Origin: Salinimonas iocasae
GTDB taxonomy: Bacteria > Pseudomonadota > Gammaproteobacteria > Enterobacterales > Alteromonadaceae
Direction: 5' to 3'
DNA: 64,000 nt
Assembly (NCBI RefSeq): GCF_006228385.1
Contig: NZ_CP039852.1
Span: 2,062,001-2,126,000 of the forward strand
The notes beneath the pieces are model-generated. The model ran no database searches. It worked only from the letters and a program-made list of their open reading frames with translations, and had not been told where the DNA came from. Below, one piece after another: positions 39,023 through 47,780 of the stretch. How positions within the stretch are numbered: position 1 is the stretch's first letter; each line of letters starts with the position of its first letter. A program made the position numbers and the translations under genes.

Positions 39023-40774
39023 CTACCGACCTACCGCTACGCCCTCCCGGCGTGGGTCGGCACCACCGATATATTTTCCGTCCTTTATCTGTATACCATG
39101 CAGACCACTATTGAGGTCGATCACCTTCACCTTGTGGTTCAGCGCCTCCAGCGGTGCTTTTAATTTCTCTGCATCGGTACCTTTCTCAAGTGCGGTATAG
39201 TCATTTCGGTTGGTGATTTTAGGCATATTAATCGCCTGCTGAATATCCATATCAAAATCCAGCACACCAATAATGGTTTGTGCCACATAATCGATAATCC
39301 GGCTGCCACCTGGCGAGCCTACTACCAGCTCAAGGTTGCCTTCATTATCGAAAACCATAGAAGGACTCATCGAGCTTCTGGGGCGCTTATGCGGCTCTAC
39401 GCGATTAGGTACCGGCTCATGGCCTCTGGACGGGTTGAAAGAAAAATCGGTAAGCTGATTGTTAAGTAAAAAACCCTCAACCATAAGCCCTGACCCAAAC
39501 ATAAACTCGATACTGGTGGTCATCGAAATAGCGTTACCCTGTTTATCGATAATCGAGATATGACTGGTGTTAGATTGCTCCATAGAATGGCCTAGCGTAA
39601 TGCGAGCATCTTTATAAGGCTTGCCTGCTCTTGCTTTTTGCCATTTTTTATCTGCATCTATCGCCTGTGCCCGACGCTTCAGATAAGCCGGATTAATCAG
39701 GGCGGCGAAAGGCAGGTTGGTAAAATCTGTATCACCGATATACATCTGTCTGTCAGCAAAGCTCAGGGCACTGGCCTGAGTAAATACGCTGGCAAACTGT
39801 GCACTGTCAGATGACATCGACTTTAGATCTTTATCCTCAAGCATTTTCAGTATCTGATAAACATTGATGCCGCCTGAACTGGGCGGCGCCATACCGCAGA
39901 CTTTTTTGTCATGATACGACCCACAGACAGGCTGACGCAGCTTCGCCTGATAACTACTGATATCGGCTTTACTGATGTCGCCGGGATTTATCGGTGCCGA
40001 GTTGACTGTTTTTACAATTTTGTCGGCCAGTTCGCCCGTATACAGGTAGTCAGCCCCCTGATCCGCAATGTTTTGGAGAGTCCGGGAAAGTGGCTTATTG
40101 GTTTTGGTCACACCCGCCTTGAGCGGATTGCCACCTGGAAAGAAATAAGTACTGCTGGTAGGGAATTCATCCAGTCCGGGATGGTAATCCAGCGCAACCA
40201 GCCTTGCCAGACGTTCAGAAACCTTAAACCCTTCATCAGCTTGCCTGATAGCATCGCTAAACAATGCATTCCACGGTAGCTTACCAAACTTGTCATGAGC
40301 GAGTTCCAGACCACGCAATACGCCCGGTACGCCAACAGATTTGCCTCCCACCACAGCATCTAACCAGTCCATTTGCTCGTTGCCTTGCATAAACCAGTAA
40401 GCATTAACCGCCGCCGGTGCGGTTTCTCTGCCGTCAATGGTATACAGCTTTTTCTCCTGATTGTCCCAGTATAGAATAAATGCACCACCGCCTATGCCTG
40501 ATGATTGTGGCTCTACCAACGTCAGCATAGCCTGTACAGCTATAGCGGCATCTATCGCGCTACCACCCTTTTCGATAATATTTTTACCTGCCCAGGATGC
40601 ATAGGGGTTTGCAGCCACAACCATGTATTCGTCAGCGGTAAATGCCTTCTTCTGGGTGAAACCGGTATTTGCTTCAGGCTCACGGGTTTCAACGGTTTGT
40701 GCTGTTGCCAGTGGCGCAATACTCAGGCTAACCGTCAGTACAATGCTGCGAAGGCGCGTTTTAAGTGAAACGAT
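39023..40774 (-). CDS. ggt: Gamma-glutamyltransferase, with a non-standard start codon or N-terminal frameshift
   Basis: Exported N-terminal-nucleophile hydrolase that cleaves gamma-glutamyl bonds of glutathione. The first ATG (40624) would begin inside the mature domain. The frame stays open upstream for 54 codons and encodes a convincing signal peptide (KTRLR, then SIVLTVSLSIAPLATA, cleavage before QT) but has no ATG, GTG or TTG. AAGGAG (40788-40783) is 8 nt before an ATC at 40774, taken here as a provisional start (583 residues). Conserved features: DGRETAP, the autocleavage threonine in SNTSHISI (residue 403) and SSGIGGGAF. The ribosome site overlaps the stop of the upstream hydratase gene, so translation is coupled. 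Confidence 0.88.
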   Translation of the reverse strand: MVSLKTRLRSIVLTVSLSIAPLATAQTVETREPEANTGFTQKKAFTADEYMVVAANPYASWAGKNIIEKGGSAIDAAIAVQAMLTLVEPQSSGIGGGAFILYWDNQEKKLYTIDGRETAPAAVNAYWFMQGNEQMDWLDAVVGGKSVGVPGVLRGLELAHDKFGKLPWNALFSDAIRQADEGFKVSERLARLVALDYHPGLDEFPTSSTYFFPGGNPLKAGVTKTNKPLSRTLQNIADQGADYLYTGELADKIVKTVNSAPINPGDISKADISSYQAKLRQPVCGSYHDKKVCGMAPPSSGGINVYQILKMLEDKDLKSMSSDSAQFASVFTQASALSFADRQMYIGDTDFTNLPFAALINPAYLKRRAQAIDADKKWQKARAGKPYKDARITLGHSMEQSNTSHISIIDKQGNAISMTTSIEFMFGSGLMVEGFLLNNQLTDFSFNPSRGHEPVPNRVEPHKRPRSSMSPSMVFDNEGNLELVVGSPGGSRIIDYVAQTIIGVLDFDMDIQQAINMPKITNRNDYTALEKGTDAEKLKAPLEALNHKVKVIDLNSGLHGIQIKDGKYIGGADPRREGVAVGR

Positions 40775-40786
40775 AACACTTACTCC

Positions 40787-41551
40787 TTATCTGAATTTTT
40801 CCGGGTTGATAGGGCGCTTGTGCAAAAATGCATCGAAAGCTTCTTTGGCCGCTTCAGTCGTCATCGCTTCTAAAAAGACATCCAGTTCATCATTAATATG
40901 CTGATCTATGGCATCTTTGTTATTCACCAGTAGCGACTTTGTATGCTTCAACGAAAACGCTGGCTTTTGTGCTAACGACTCACAGACTGAATGAACTCTG
41001 GCAGCCAGCGTATCTGCATCAGTGACATCATTAACCAGTCCGAACTGCGCTGCCTGCGCGGCATCAAACGGTTCGCCAAGCATTAACCACTCGGCCGCTT
41101 TACGATGGCCGGCAATACGCGGCAAAATGTAGCTTGAGGCAAACTCGGGAACAAGCCCAAGGTTGATGAATGGCAGAATAAATCGGGTCTGCGGCTCGCA
41201 GTACACTAAATCACAGTGCAGCAATAATGTCGTTCCTATTCCAACAGCCATACCGTGAACCTGGGCCACCACAGGTTTGGTACAATGCAGTAGTGCCCGC
41301 ATGAACGACGATACTTCAGCAATATGCTGGTTATCTTCCTGTCCGGCAAAATCACTAATGTCGTTACCTGCTGTAAAACAATCACCATTTGCGTTCAGTT
41401 TAATAACTTTGACAGACTCATCACTATCAGCGTCTTCCAACGCATCCGCCATCGCCTGATACATCTCGCGGGTCAGTGCGTTCTTCTTATCAGCGCGGTC
41501 CATAGTGATAGTGACGATGCCACCTTCCCTGCTGGTTGTTACATTGCTCAT
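40787..41551 (-). CDS. Enoyl-CoA hydratase/isomerase family protein
   Basis: 254 residues, crotonase fold. The oxyanion-hole segments are CFTAGNDISDF (about 57-67) and GMAVGIGTTLLLHCD (about 99-113). Only one catalytic Glu is evident (LGLVPEFASS), the pattern of delta3-delta2-enoyl-CoA isomerases more than of two-Glu hydratases. It probably acts in fatty acid or related acyl-CoA breakdown. Upstream of and translationally coupled to ggt, an odd pairing; divergent from rrtA. Confidence 0.88.
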   Translation of the reverse strand: MSNVTTSREGGIVTITMDRADKKNALTREMYQAMADALEDADSDESVKVIKLNANGDCFTAGNDISDFAGQEDNQHIAEVSSFMRALLHCTKPVVAQVHGMAVGIGTTLLLHCDLVYCEPQTRFILPFINLGLVPEFASSYILPRIAGHRKAAEWLMLGEPFDAAQAAQFGLVNDVTDADTLAARVHSVCESLAQKPAFSLKHTKSLLVNNKDAIDQHINDELDVFLEAMTTEAAKEAFDAFLHKRPINPEKFR

Positions 41552-41641
41552 AGTCGTTTCCTTTTAATCAAAGTGATGACAAATACCACTGAATTTTCGG
41601 TATGATAGCGATCCTGTACAAAAATAAAATCACTAAAAAAG

Positions 41642-42247
41642 ATGTTGTCACTTCCGCTCTCTTTAAAATACAGCGCAGGCCCGTTAGTCGTTGGTATTAC
41701 CGCTTTGGTTCTTTTTTTCCTTGAACCGGCATCAAATGCACTCCTGGCCTATGATCGTTATGCTTTGCAAGGCTGGGAGACCTGGCGTGTCATTACCGGC
41801 AATCTGGTTCATACGAACGGCTATCACCTTCTGCTCAATCTGGCCGGACTGCTATTGTTGTGGCTGTTGTTCGCCGAACATTTAACAGTTTTTCGCTTTT
41901 TAAAGGTATTTATCTGGTGTTGTCTTGGGACTTCGCTGGGTATTTACTGGTATTCACCAGATCTTATCTGGTATGCCGGATTATCCGGCGCCCTGCACGG
42001 CGTATTTGCCTGGGGTGCATGTCGTGACATTACTAAGAATGTGGTTTCCGGCTGGCTGTTGCTGGTCGGCGTGCTGGTAAAAGTTATTTACGAGCAAATT
42101 GCGGGAAGCGCTACCGGAATGGCCGAGCTGATTGATGCAAATGTGGCTGTCGACGCCCATTTATATGGCACCTTAAGTGGTATTGTGCTGTTTATCGTGA
42201 TGTATACTCTGCCATTGATGAAACGGCGGGCACAGCACACGGGTTAA
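41642..42247 (+). CDS. rrtA: Rhombosortase (rhomboid-like GlyGly-CTERM processing protease)
   Basis: 201 residues, about six membrane segments. Compact rhomboid fold: HTNGYHLLLN (H57, H62, N66), catalytic S115 in YAGLSGALHG and H173 in VDAHLYG. The short length without extra N-terminal domain and this motif set match rhombosortases, which cut GlyGly-CTERM tails of surface or secreted proteins. I saw no protein with a GlyGly-CTERM tail in the window. A TATGAT box at 41601 is a possible -10. A bidirectional terminator follows. Confidence 0.85.
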   Translation: MLSLPLSLKYSAGPLVVGITALVLFFLEPASNALLAYDRYALQGWETWRVITGNLVHTNGYHLLLNLAGLLLLWLLFAEHLTVFRFLKVFIWCCLGTSLGIYWYSPDLIWYAGLSGALHGVFAWGACRDITKNVVSGWLLLVGVLVKVIYEQIAGSATGMAELIDANVAVDAHLYGTLSGIVLFIVMYTLPLMKRRAQHTG

Positions 42248-42282
42248 CTCTGTTTATTGGTTAATTACTGACAACTATCTAT

Positions 42283-42311
42283 AAAAAACGGCGCCGGGTA
42301 GCGCCGTTTTT
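42283..42311. terminator. Bidirectional terminator between rrtA and the S9 peptidase gene
   Basis: Six A, then ACGGCGC (42288-42294), a 6-nt loop, GCGCCGT (42301-42307) and five T. The stem and both tracts let it end transcripts from either side. Confidence 0.88.
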
Positions 42312-42348
42312 ACTCTCAGCCGGGGTTAAGCGCCCCGGTCAATTTCTT

Positions 42349-44844
42349 TTACAGATTTTCTTCAAACAGCTTATAAATACGACGGTATTCATCCAGCCAC
42401 GAGCTGGGCTGTACAAAGCCGTGTGGTTCAACAGGATAAATAGCCGTTTCGAAATCTTCTTTTTCCAGCTCAATAAGTCGCTGAACCAATCTGACGGTAT
42501 CTTCAAAGAAAACATTGTCATCGACCATCGGCGCATTAATCAGCAGCGGGTATTTTAAGCCTTCAGCATGATAGATAGGCGAACTACGACGATACGCAAT
42601 GGGGTCGATATCCGGTGTATTGAGAATATTGGCGGTGTACGGCGTATTGTAGTGCGCCCAATCTGTAACAGGGCGAAGCGCCGCACCGGCCTTAAATAGC
42701 TCAGGAGCATTGAACATAGACATAAATGTCAGGAAGCCGCCGTAGGAGCCACCATAAGTGCCAATTCGCTCCCGATCCACATTAGCATTTTCAACCAGCC
42801 AGTTTACGCCATCTTGCAGATCCTGTACTTCCGGTTCGCCCATATTCCGATAAATAGCCGTGCGCCAGTCTCGACCGTACCCGGCAGAAGCGCGGTAATC
42901 CATATCCAGAACTACATAACCCTGCTGTGTCAGTAAACTGTGAAACATGAATTCACGGAAATAGCCTGACCAGCCCAGGTGCGCATTCTGCAAATATCCT
43001 GCGCCATGGTTGAATACCACAGCACGACGCGGTTCACTTGAATCATAATTCTCTGGCAGATAAACCCGCGCATAGATAGGCTGAGCAGTATGGGTTGAGG
43101 GAATAGCGACAATCTGCGGTGCGGTCCATGGCATATCAGTGAAGGTCTCACTGACCGTATCAGTAATTTTCTGTGCCGGCTGTGCACTACCAACTGGCTT
43201 GATATAAAGCTCTTCAGGGCGGGTAACCTTACTGTGCGTTAGAAGTAAGGTTTGCTCGTCAGGGCTAAGTACATAATCGGTCATACCATCAAGGTTAGTC
43301 AGGGCCTCACTTTCACCGGTTTGCGTATTGACGCGGTAAATTTCGTAAATACCAGGATGCTTTTTATTCGCTTTGTAATAGAAGTATTTATCATCTTGAC
43401 TCAACGTGGGCTCATCAACAATAAACTGACCACTAGTCAGAGGGCGGGCGGCCTCTCCCGGTGTTTGCGTATAAAGCTGAGAGTAGCCTGATTCCTCAGA
43501 TAAGAAATACAGCGTTTCACTATTGTTCATCCAGCCAAACTGATTAAAACGGTAATTGATCCAGGCATCATCATGTAGACGTCGCTGGCTGACAAGATTG
43601 GCATTTTGTAAATCAACCGTCGCAATCCAGCGATCTTTGTTGTCCCATGCTTCCAGCATTACAGCAACCTGTCTGCCATCAGAATGCCAGCGAATTGAAG
43701 GCTCGCTCCAATACCAGCTTTCAAGCAATGTGATTTCCCGTGGAAGACGATTTACCTGATAGGTTTCACCCTGCGCTTTCGCATTTTCGGCTTTCACTTC
43801 GGCCAGTACATCCTCGTTATAGCCTGGCAGGCTGGTATAGGACAATTCGCGTTTTTCACCCGTTTTAAGGTCCACCAGCCATAATGCGTGATTTTCAGGC
43901 TCAGCATCAGCAACTCTGCGTCTGACTTCTTTAGATGCAATACGGCCATCTTCCTGAATGTAATGGGGCATGATGTCACTATCATCACGCCAGGGCTTAT
44001 CTTCTGTCGTTGCTACAATAGCTTTATCGCCGCGTGGCGATACAGAGACACCCACCAGACGATGGGCAGGGTCAAAATACACCGGGTCCGGCGCGATTGA
44101 TGCATTACTTTCGGCTAACGCTTCATCCTGGTCGGCTTCTTCCTGACGCTGCTGACGCTGTAGCGCGATATAATCTATCAGCGTAATCTGTTCCTGCGCG
44201 ATAAAGTCCTCGGGGGCAGAAACTGCTTCGGGCTCTTCTGCGAAATACCAGGAAAACAATTGTTCGCGCTGCCCGGTCTTCAAATCAATGGCGATTACAG
44301 CCGAATCACTGTTCGCCATTAAACGTCCGTCAGTCATAAATGACAGGTTCGTCAGCGGCGCACCCCCTCGTGTGAGCTGCACGGTTTTTCCGTTATCAAA
44401 TTGTATAAACACGCTGTCTTTGAAGCGGTAAGCCGTATTGCCTGTATTCGGATCTGTCACCTTTTCGTCGAAGCGATAATTCTGCATATCAGAAAGTGCG
44501 ACCTGACTAACCTGTTCAGGTGAGGACACCGGCGCAGCAAATGCCTGTGTCAGTGCGCTATCCATTTTTTCCCGTTCATATACGATGTGCGAGCCATCGA
44601 TGGAGAAGCCTGCATTTTGTGGAGCTCTTCCTAACCATTGCGGATCAGCCATTATTTGTTCTAACGTTATTTCGCCGTCTGCTGATGCTGTGGCATTCGT
44701 TTCGGGGGTCAGAATACTGGCAGGTTCAGAAGCTACTGGCTGATTAGTCGTGGCGGTCGAGCCTGTTTGCTCTGATGTCGAACTGCACGCGCCAAGCGCT
44801 GAAGAAACAGCCGCAGCCACAAGCAACGTTTTTAATTTTTTCAT
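42349..44844 (-). CDS. Lipoprotein S9 (prolyl oligopeptidase / DPP-IV-like) peptidase
   Basis: 831 residues from the ATG at 44844, which gives a proper lipoprotein signal (MKKLKTLLVA, lipobox ALGAC, Cys20); an upstream in-frame start adds 11 non-signal residues. A beta-propeller region (about 80-560) is followed by an alpha/beta hydrolase with S700 in GTYGGSYGGF, an acidic DD pair at 775-776 and H808 in EPHGFVQ. The enzyme is expected to cut small peptides in the periplasm or at the outer membrane. A good promoter lies upstream, and the convergent rrtA shares its terminator. Confidence 0.93.
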   Translation of the reverse strand: MKKLKTLLVAAAVSSALGACSSTSEQTGSTATTNQPVASEPASILTPETNATASADGEITLEQIMADPQWLGRAPQNAGFSIDGSHIVYEREKMDSALTQAFAAPVSSPEQVSQVALSDMQNYRFDEKVTDPNTGNTAYRFKDSVFIQFDNGKTVQLTRGGAPLTNLSFMTDGRLMANSDSAVIAIDLKTGQREQLFSWYFAEEPEAVSAPEDFIAQEQITLIDYIALQRQQRQEEADQDEALAESNASIAPDPVYFDPAHRLVGVSVSPRGDKAIVATTEDKPWRDDSDIMPHYIQEDGRIASKEVRRRVADAEPENHALWLVDLKTGEKRELSYTSLPGYNEDVLAEVKAENAKAQGETYQVNRLPREITLLESWYWSEPSIRWHSDGRQVAVMLEAWDNKDRWIATVDLQNANLVSQRRLHDDAWINYRFNQFGWMNNSETLYFLSEESGYSQLYTQTPGEAARPLTSGQFIVDEPTLSQDDKYFYYKANKKHPGIYEIYRVNTQTGESEALTNLDGMTDYVLSPDEQTLLLTHSKVTRPEELYIKPVGSAQPAQKITDTVSETFTDMPWTAPQIVAIPSTHTAQPIYARVYLPENYDSSEPRRAVVFNHGAGYLQNAHLGWSGYFREFMFHSLLTQQGYVVLDMDYRASAGYGRDWRTAIYRNMGEPEVQDLQDGVNWLVENANVDRERIGTYGGSYGGFLTFMSMFNAPELFKAGAALRPVTDWAHYNTPYTANILNTPDIDPIAYRRSSPIYHAEGLKYPLLINAPMVDDNVFFEDTVRLVQRLIELEKEDFETAIYPVEPHGFVQPSSWLDEYRRIYKLFEENL

Positions 44845-44880
44845 GTGCTTATCTTTTGGTTTTGTTATAAGAATCACCCC

Positions 44881-44911
44881 ATTATAAGCAGGCTGCTGTG
44901 ACTATGGTCAA
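44881..44911 (-). promoter_or_regulatory. Sigma-70 promoter of the S9 peptidase gene
   Basis: On the minus strand TTGACC (44911-44906), a 19-bp spacer and a perfect TATAAT (44886-44881), giving a leader of about 30 nt to the ATG at 44844. The spacer is longer than optimal. Confidence 0.6.
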
Positions 44912-45001
44912 GCTTCGTCGAAAATGTAGGGGAAACTGTCTTACGGATAGTCGACCACTGAACGATGATGACGGGGATGACGGGCAAAAACCTTCAGGCA
45001 T

Positions 45002-45027
45002 AAAAAAGCCCCGCTATCCGGCGGGGC
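45002..45027 (-). terminator. Terminator downstream of azoR
   Basis: GCCCCGC (45008-45014), 6-nt loop, GCGGGGC (45021-45027), with six A at 45002-45007 that form the T-tract on the minus strand. It lies about 95 bp after the azoR stop. The rest of the 44912-45122 interval shows nothing else recognisable. Confidence 0.85.
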
Positions 45028-45122
45028 AATCAAGCACACTCAACTTGGAACACACTTTAGCGGACTCGCGTTGTGCACGAATTAACCATCCTTACACAAC
45101 GCATTTAGCTAACTGCATTAAT

Positions 45123-45734
45123 TTAGTCAACGTTAACGCTGGTAAGTTCAACAATTTTTTCGTTTGCAGTTTCAAATGCTTTACTGGCTTGTTCATCACC
45201 CATCGCAAGGCCTTCAGCATAGACAAAGCGAATATCAGTAATACCGATAAAGGCGAAAAAATGTTTCAGATATTCTGTCTGCGTATCCATCGGTGTTCCG
45301 GCATATTGACCACCTCTGGCAGCAAGAATCGTCACCTGCTTGTTCTCAAGCAACCCCTGAGGCCCGTTTTCCGTGTAGCGGAATGTTATTCCGGCACGCG
45401 CAATACGATCTATCCAGGCTTTCAACGCAGACGGGATACCGAAATTATACATTGGTACACCGATAACAATTTCATCAGCATCCTGAACTTCCTGAATCAG
45501 CGTATCAGAAATAGCGGCCAGTTCAGCCTGCTTCTCAGTACGTGCATCAGGCTCAGTCATCCATGCTTCCATTTCAGTTGCGTCAAGATGCCCCAGGTCG
45601 CTGGCGTATAAATTGCGCGTTGTCACCGCTACTGACTGACTTGTTTGTAGCGTTGAAATATAAGTTTGGGTAAGTTTAGAAGAATTGCCCGACGCTGCGT
45701 TCAGGCTTGAATTGATAACAAGTAGGTTTGACAT
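45123..45734 (-). CDS. azoR: FMN-dependent NADH-azoreductase AzoR
   Basis: 203 residues, full length flavodoxin-like fold. It reduces quinones and azo compounds by two-electron transfer, a defence against electrophile or thiol stress. FMN-binding segments are the N-terminal INSSLNAASGNSSKL, PMYNFGIPSALKAWIDRI (about 96-113) and ARGGQYAGTPMD. Monocistronic; divergent from the M1 peptidase across a 304-bp AT-rich interval. Confidence 0.93.
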   Translation of the reverse strand: MSNLLVINSSLNAASGNSSKLTQTYISTLQTSQSVAVTTRNLYASDLGHLDATEMEAWMTEPDARTEKQAELAAISDTLIQEVQDADEIVIGVPMYNFGIPSALKAWIDRIARAGITFRYTENGPQGLLENKQVTILAARGGQYAGTPMDTQTEYLKHFFAFIGITDIRFVYAEGLAMGDEQASKAFETANEKIVELTSVNVD

Positions 45735-46038
45735 AATTGCTCCGTCTCATGTAGCTGTAAGTTGCTTTAAAGTTTAGAAGCAAAAATATCGAACTTAAAC
45801 ATCAAAAATTTTAACTATATATTCTATAAATTAGAATCCTCGCAACACATAACAGCGGAAGAATCGTAAATCATTTTGCCATGATAAATTGAAGAACGAT
45901 TAAAAATGAGTGTTTTATCAACAACCTGAACGGTTTATCTGCACTAAAAAACAGTCTGCCGAGTAATACTGTACGAGGAACCTTATTCAGGTCATTATTG
46001 TCAGTTAATCAATGAAATATCTATTATCAGGAACCACC
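45735..46038. promoter_or_regulatory. AT-rich divergent interval between azoR and the M1 peptidase gene
   Basis: About 300 bp without a credible gene. It holds an inverted repeat ATTCTA-TAAAT-TAGAAT (45821-45837), about 85 bp upstream of the azoR start, which could be an operator for a redox or electrophile sensor. The leader of the M1 gene has no strong promoter match that I can defend. The in-frame ATG at 46012 in this interval has no ribosome site. Confidence 0.45.
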
Positions 46039-47736
46039 ATGCGAATGTTTGCGATGGGGCTGCTCCCACTTATGTTGTTGGGCGCTTGTGCTACACGAGA
46101 GCCTATTATAAAGGGCGAGCCATCACGGGAACTTTCTACTCCCTATACGCTAAAATCAGGCGGATTCGCCCCGCCCTTGCAAAAGGGGCTGGTCATTGAC
46201 CATGCAGATTTATGGTTTAATTTTGATTTCAAGCGTCGGGTTCTTTTTGGCTCAGCTACGCTCAAAATAGATAGCGAACGCCCCAGACGTACCCTGTCCG
46301 TAGATTTGGATACACGCTTCAAGGTTGAAAATGTCTGGATAAATGGCAAGCCTGTTCCGGCCGGAAACATTAAAAATCCGGATGGACAGTTATTAATCAC
46401 GCCTCAGCAGGCGGTGAGTTTTCCACTGACAATTAAAATTGATTATTACGGGCAGCCCCGCAAGCCGCCCAACCCGCCATGGGACGGAGGCGTAATGTGG
46501 TCGCAGACGCCTAGCGGCGAGCCCTGGGTTGTTACAGCTGTTCAGGGCGAGGGATGTGACCTGTTCTGGCCCTGTATCGACCAGCCTTTTGGCGAACCTC
46601 GTCAGGCAGATATACATATTACAGTTCCCTCCAATCTGGTGGCCGCAAGCAATGGCAATCTTGTAAAAGTGACTGAGCAGGAGACGGCAAAAACATATCA
46701 CTGGAAAACCTCTTCGGCGGTGAATACCTATGGTATAGCTCTGAATATCGGGCCGTACGAAAAGCTCGAGTCGCGTTTTCGCAGTATTTATAACAACGCC
46801 TACCCGCTGGTTTATTACTACTTACCTGAAGTGAACCCTGAGGGCGCGCAGGCGCTGTTCAGTGAACTGCCTGAAATGCTGAGCTTTTTTGAAAGAGTTA
46901 TAGGCCCCTATCCTTTCCCGCAGGAAAAGGTGGGCGTGGTGCAGACACCACATAAAGGCATGGAGCATCAGACAATCAACGCCTATGGGAACAATTATGA
47001 AAAAGATGAATATGGTTTTGACTGGCTGATGCAACATGAACTGGCCCACGAGTGGTTTGGCAATCAGATGACCAATACCAACTGGGATCATATGTGGCTT
47101 CACGAGGGTCTGGGCACTTACATGCAGCCTCTTTATGCACAGTACCTGCATGGCGATCTTGCCTATAAGGCTTATCTGAACAAAATCAGGAAAAACGTTA
47201 GCAATAGCGCCCCGATTGTTTCCGGCATGCCCCGGTCGGAAAAAGAGGTTTATACTTCTCAAAACGGTCCCGGGCTCGACCTGTATTATAAGGGTGCGTG
47301 GATAATGCACACCCTACGGGGTCTTGTGGGTGATAAAATATTCTTCGATATCGTAAAAGAGCTGGTCTATGACACAACCGAACCACGCCCTGGTAATTTT
47401 TCACCGGTTTATCGGGATACTAACGATTTCATCAGAATTGCCAATAAGCACTACGGACAGTCACTGGACTGGTTCTTTGATATCTACCTTTACCAGAGTG
47501 CTTTACCCCGGCTTAACGTATCCCGCAGTAAAACGACGCTGAATCTATCATGGACAGTGCCGCAGGCCATGCCGTTTCCTATGCCGGTAGAGGTCAGCAT
47601 AAACGGCGACATTGAGACTTTAGATTTATCCCAGCCGCGTAGTATTGTTATCAATCCGGATGATGTAGTTATTGTTGATCCCCAAAGTAAGATATTGCGC
47701 TTTGAGCAACGTTACGAAGATATTAAAAAGCAATAA
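46039..47736 (+). CDS. Lipoprotein M1-family zinc aminopeptidase
   Basis: 565 residues from the ATG at 46039, preferred over 46012 because AGGA lies 6-7 nt upstream and the result is a normal lipoprotein signal (lipobox LLGAC, Cys17). The zinc site is HELAH (333-337) with the third ligand E356 in HEG; the exopeptidase GxMEN motif appears as GMEHQ. It lacks the long C-terminal ERAP-like domain of PepN, so is a short M1 form. Expected to remove N-terminal residues from peptides at the outer membrane or periplasm. Confidence 0.92.
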   Translation: MRMFAMGLLPLMLLGACATREPIIKGEPSRELSTPYTLKSGGFAPPLQKGLVIDHADLWFNFDFKRRVLFGSATLKIDSERPRRTLSVDLDTRFKVENVWINGKPVPAGNIKNPDGQLLITPQQAVSFPLTIKIDYYGQPRKPPNPPWDGGVMWSQTPSGEPWVVTAVQGEGCDLFWPCIDQPFGEPRQADIHITVPSNLVAASNGNLVKVTEQETAKTYHWKTSSAVNTYGIALNIGPYEKLESRFRSIYNNAYPLVYYYLPEVNPEGAQALFSELPEMLSFFERVIGPYPFPQEKVGVVQTPHKGMEHQTINAYGNNYEKDEYGFDWLMQHELAHEWFGNQMTNTNWDHMWLHEGLGTYMQPLYAQYLHGDLAYKAYLNKIRKNVSNSAPIVSGMPRSEKEVYTSQNGPGLDLYYKGAWIMHTLRGLVGDKIFFDIVKELVYDTTEPRPGNFSPVYRDTNDFIRIANKHYGQSLDWFFDIYLYQSALPRLNVSRSKTTLNLSWTVPQAMPFPMPVEVSINGDIETLDLSQPRSIVINPDDVVIVDPQSKILRFEQRYEDIKKQ

Positions 47737-47747
47737 ATCTGAAGCAA

Positions 47748-47773
47748 CAGCGCTGCGCTGTGTCGCAGCGCTG
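47748..47773. terminator. Hairpin between convergent M1 peptidase and PLP-enzyme genes
   Basis: A perfect 10-bp stem, CAGCGCTGCG (47748-47757) and CGCAGCGCTG (47764-47773), with a 6-nt loop in the 44-bp gap between the two stops. No T-run, so termination may be weak or Rho-assisted. Confidence 0.55.
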
Positions 47774-47780
47774 AATCAAT

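Noticed and set aside
40624..40626. ATG at 40624 as the true start of ggt
   Set aside because: It would remove an obvious signal peptide and there is no ribosome site before it; the upstream reading is favoured even though its start codon is irregular.
44898..45611. Plus-strand open frame of 237 codons opposite azoR
   Set aside because: It lies antisense to a well-supported azoreductase, runs through a clear terminator, has Cys/His/Arg-rich composition unlike a real protein and no ribosome site.
46822..47310. Minus-strand frame of 162 codons inside the M1 peptidase gene
   Set aside because: Antisense to the catalytic zinc region of a conserved enzyme; no ribosome site or family resemblance.
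47748..47773. Perfect 10-bp inverted repeat as a mobile-element end
   Set aside because: It sits in a 44-bp gap between two convergent stops, with no transposase or target duplication; a transcription terminator is the simpler reading.
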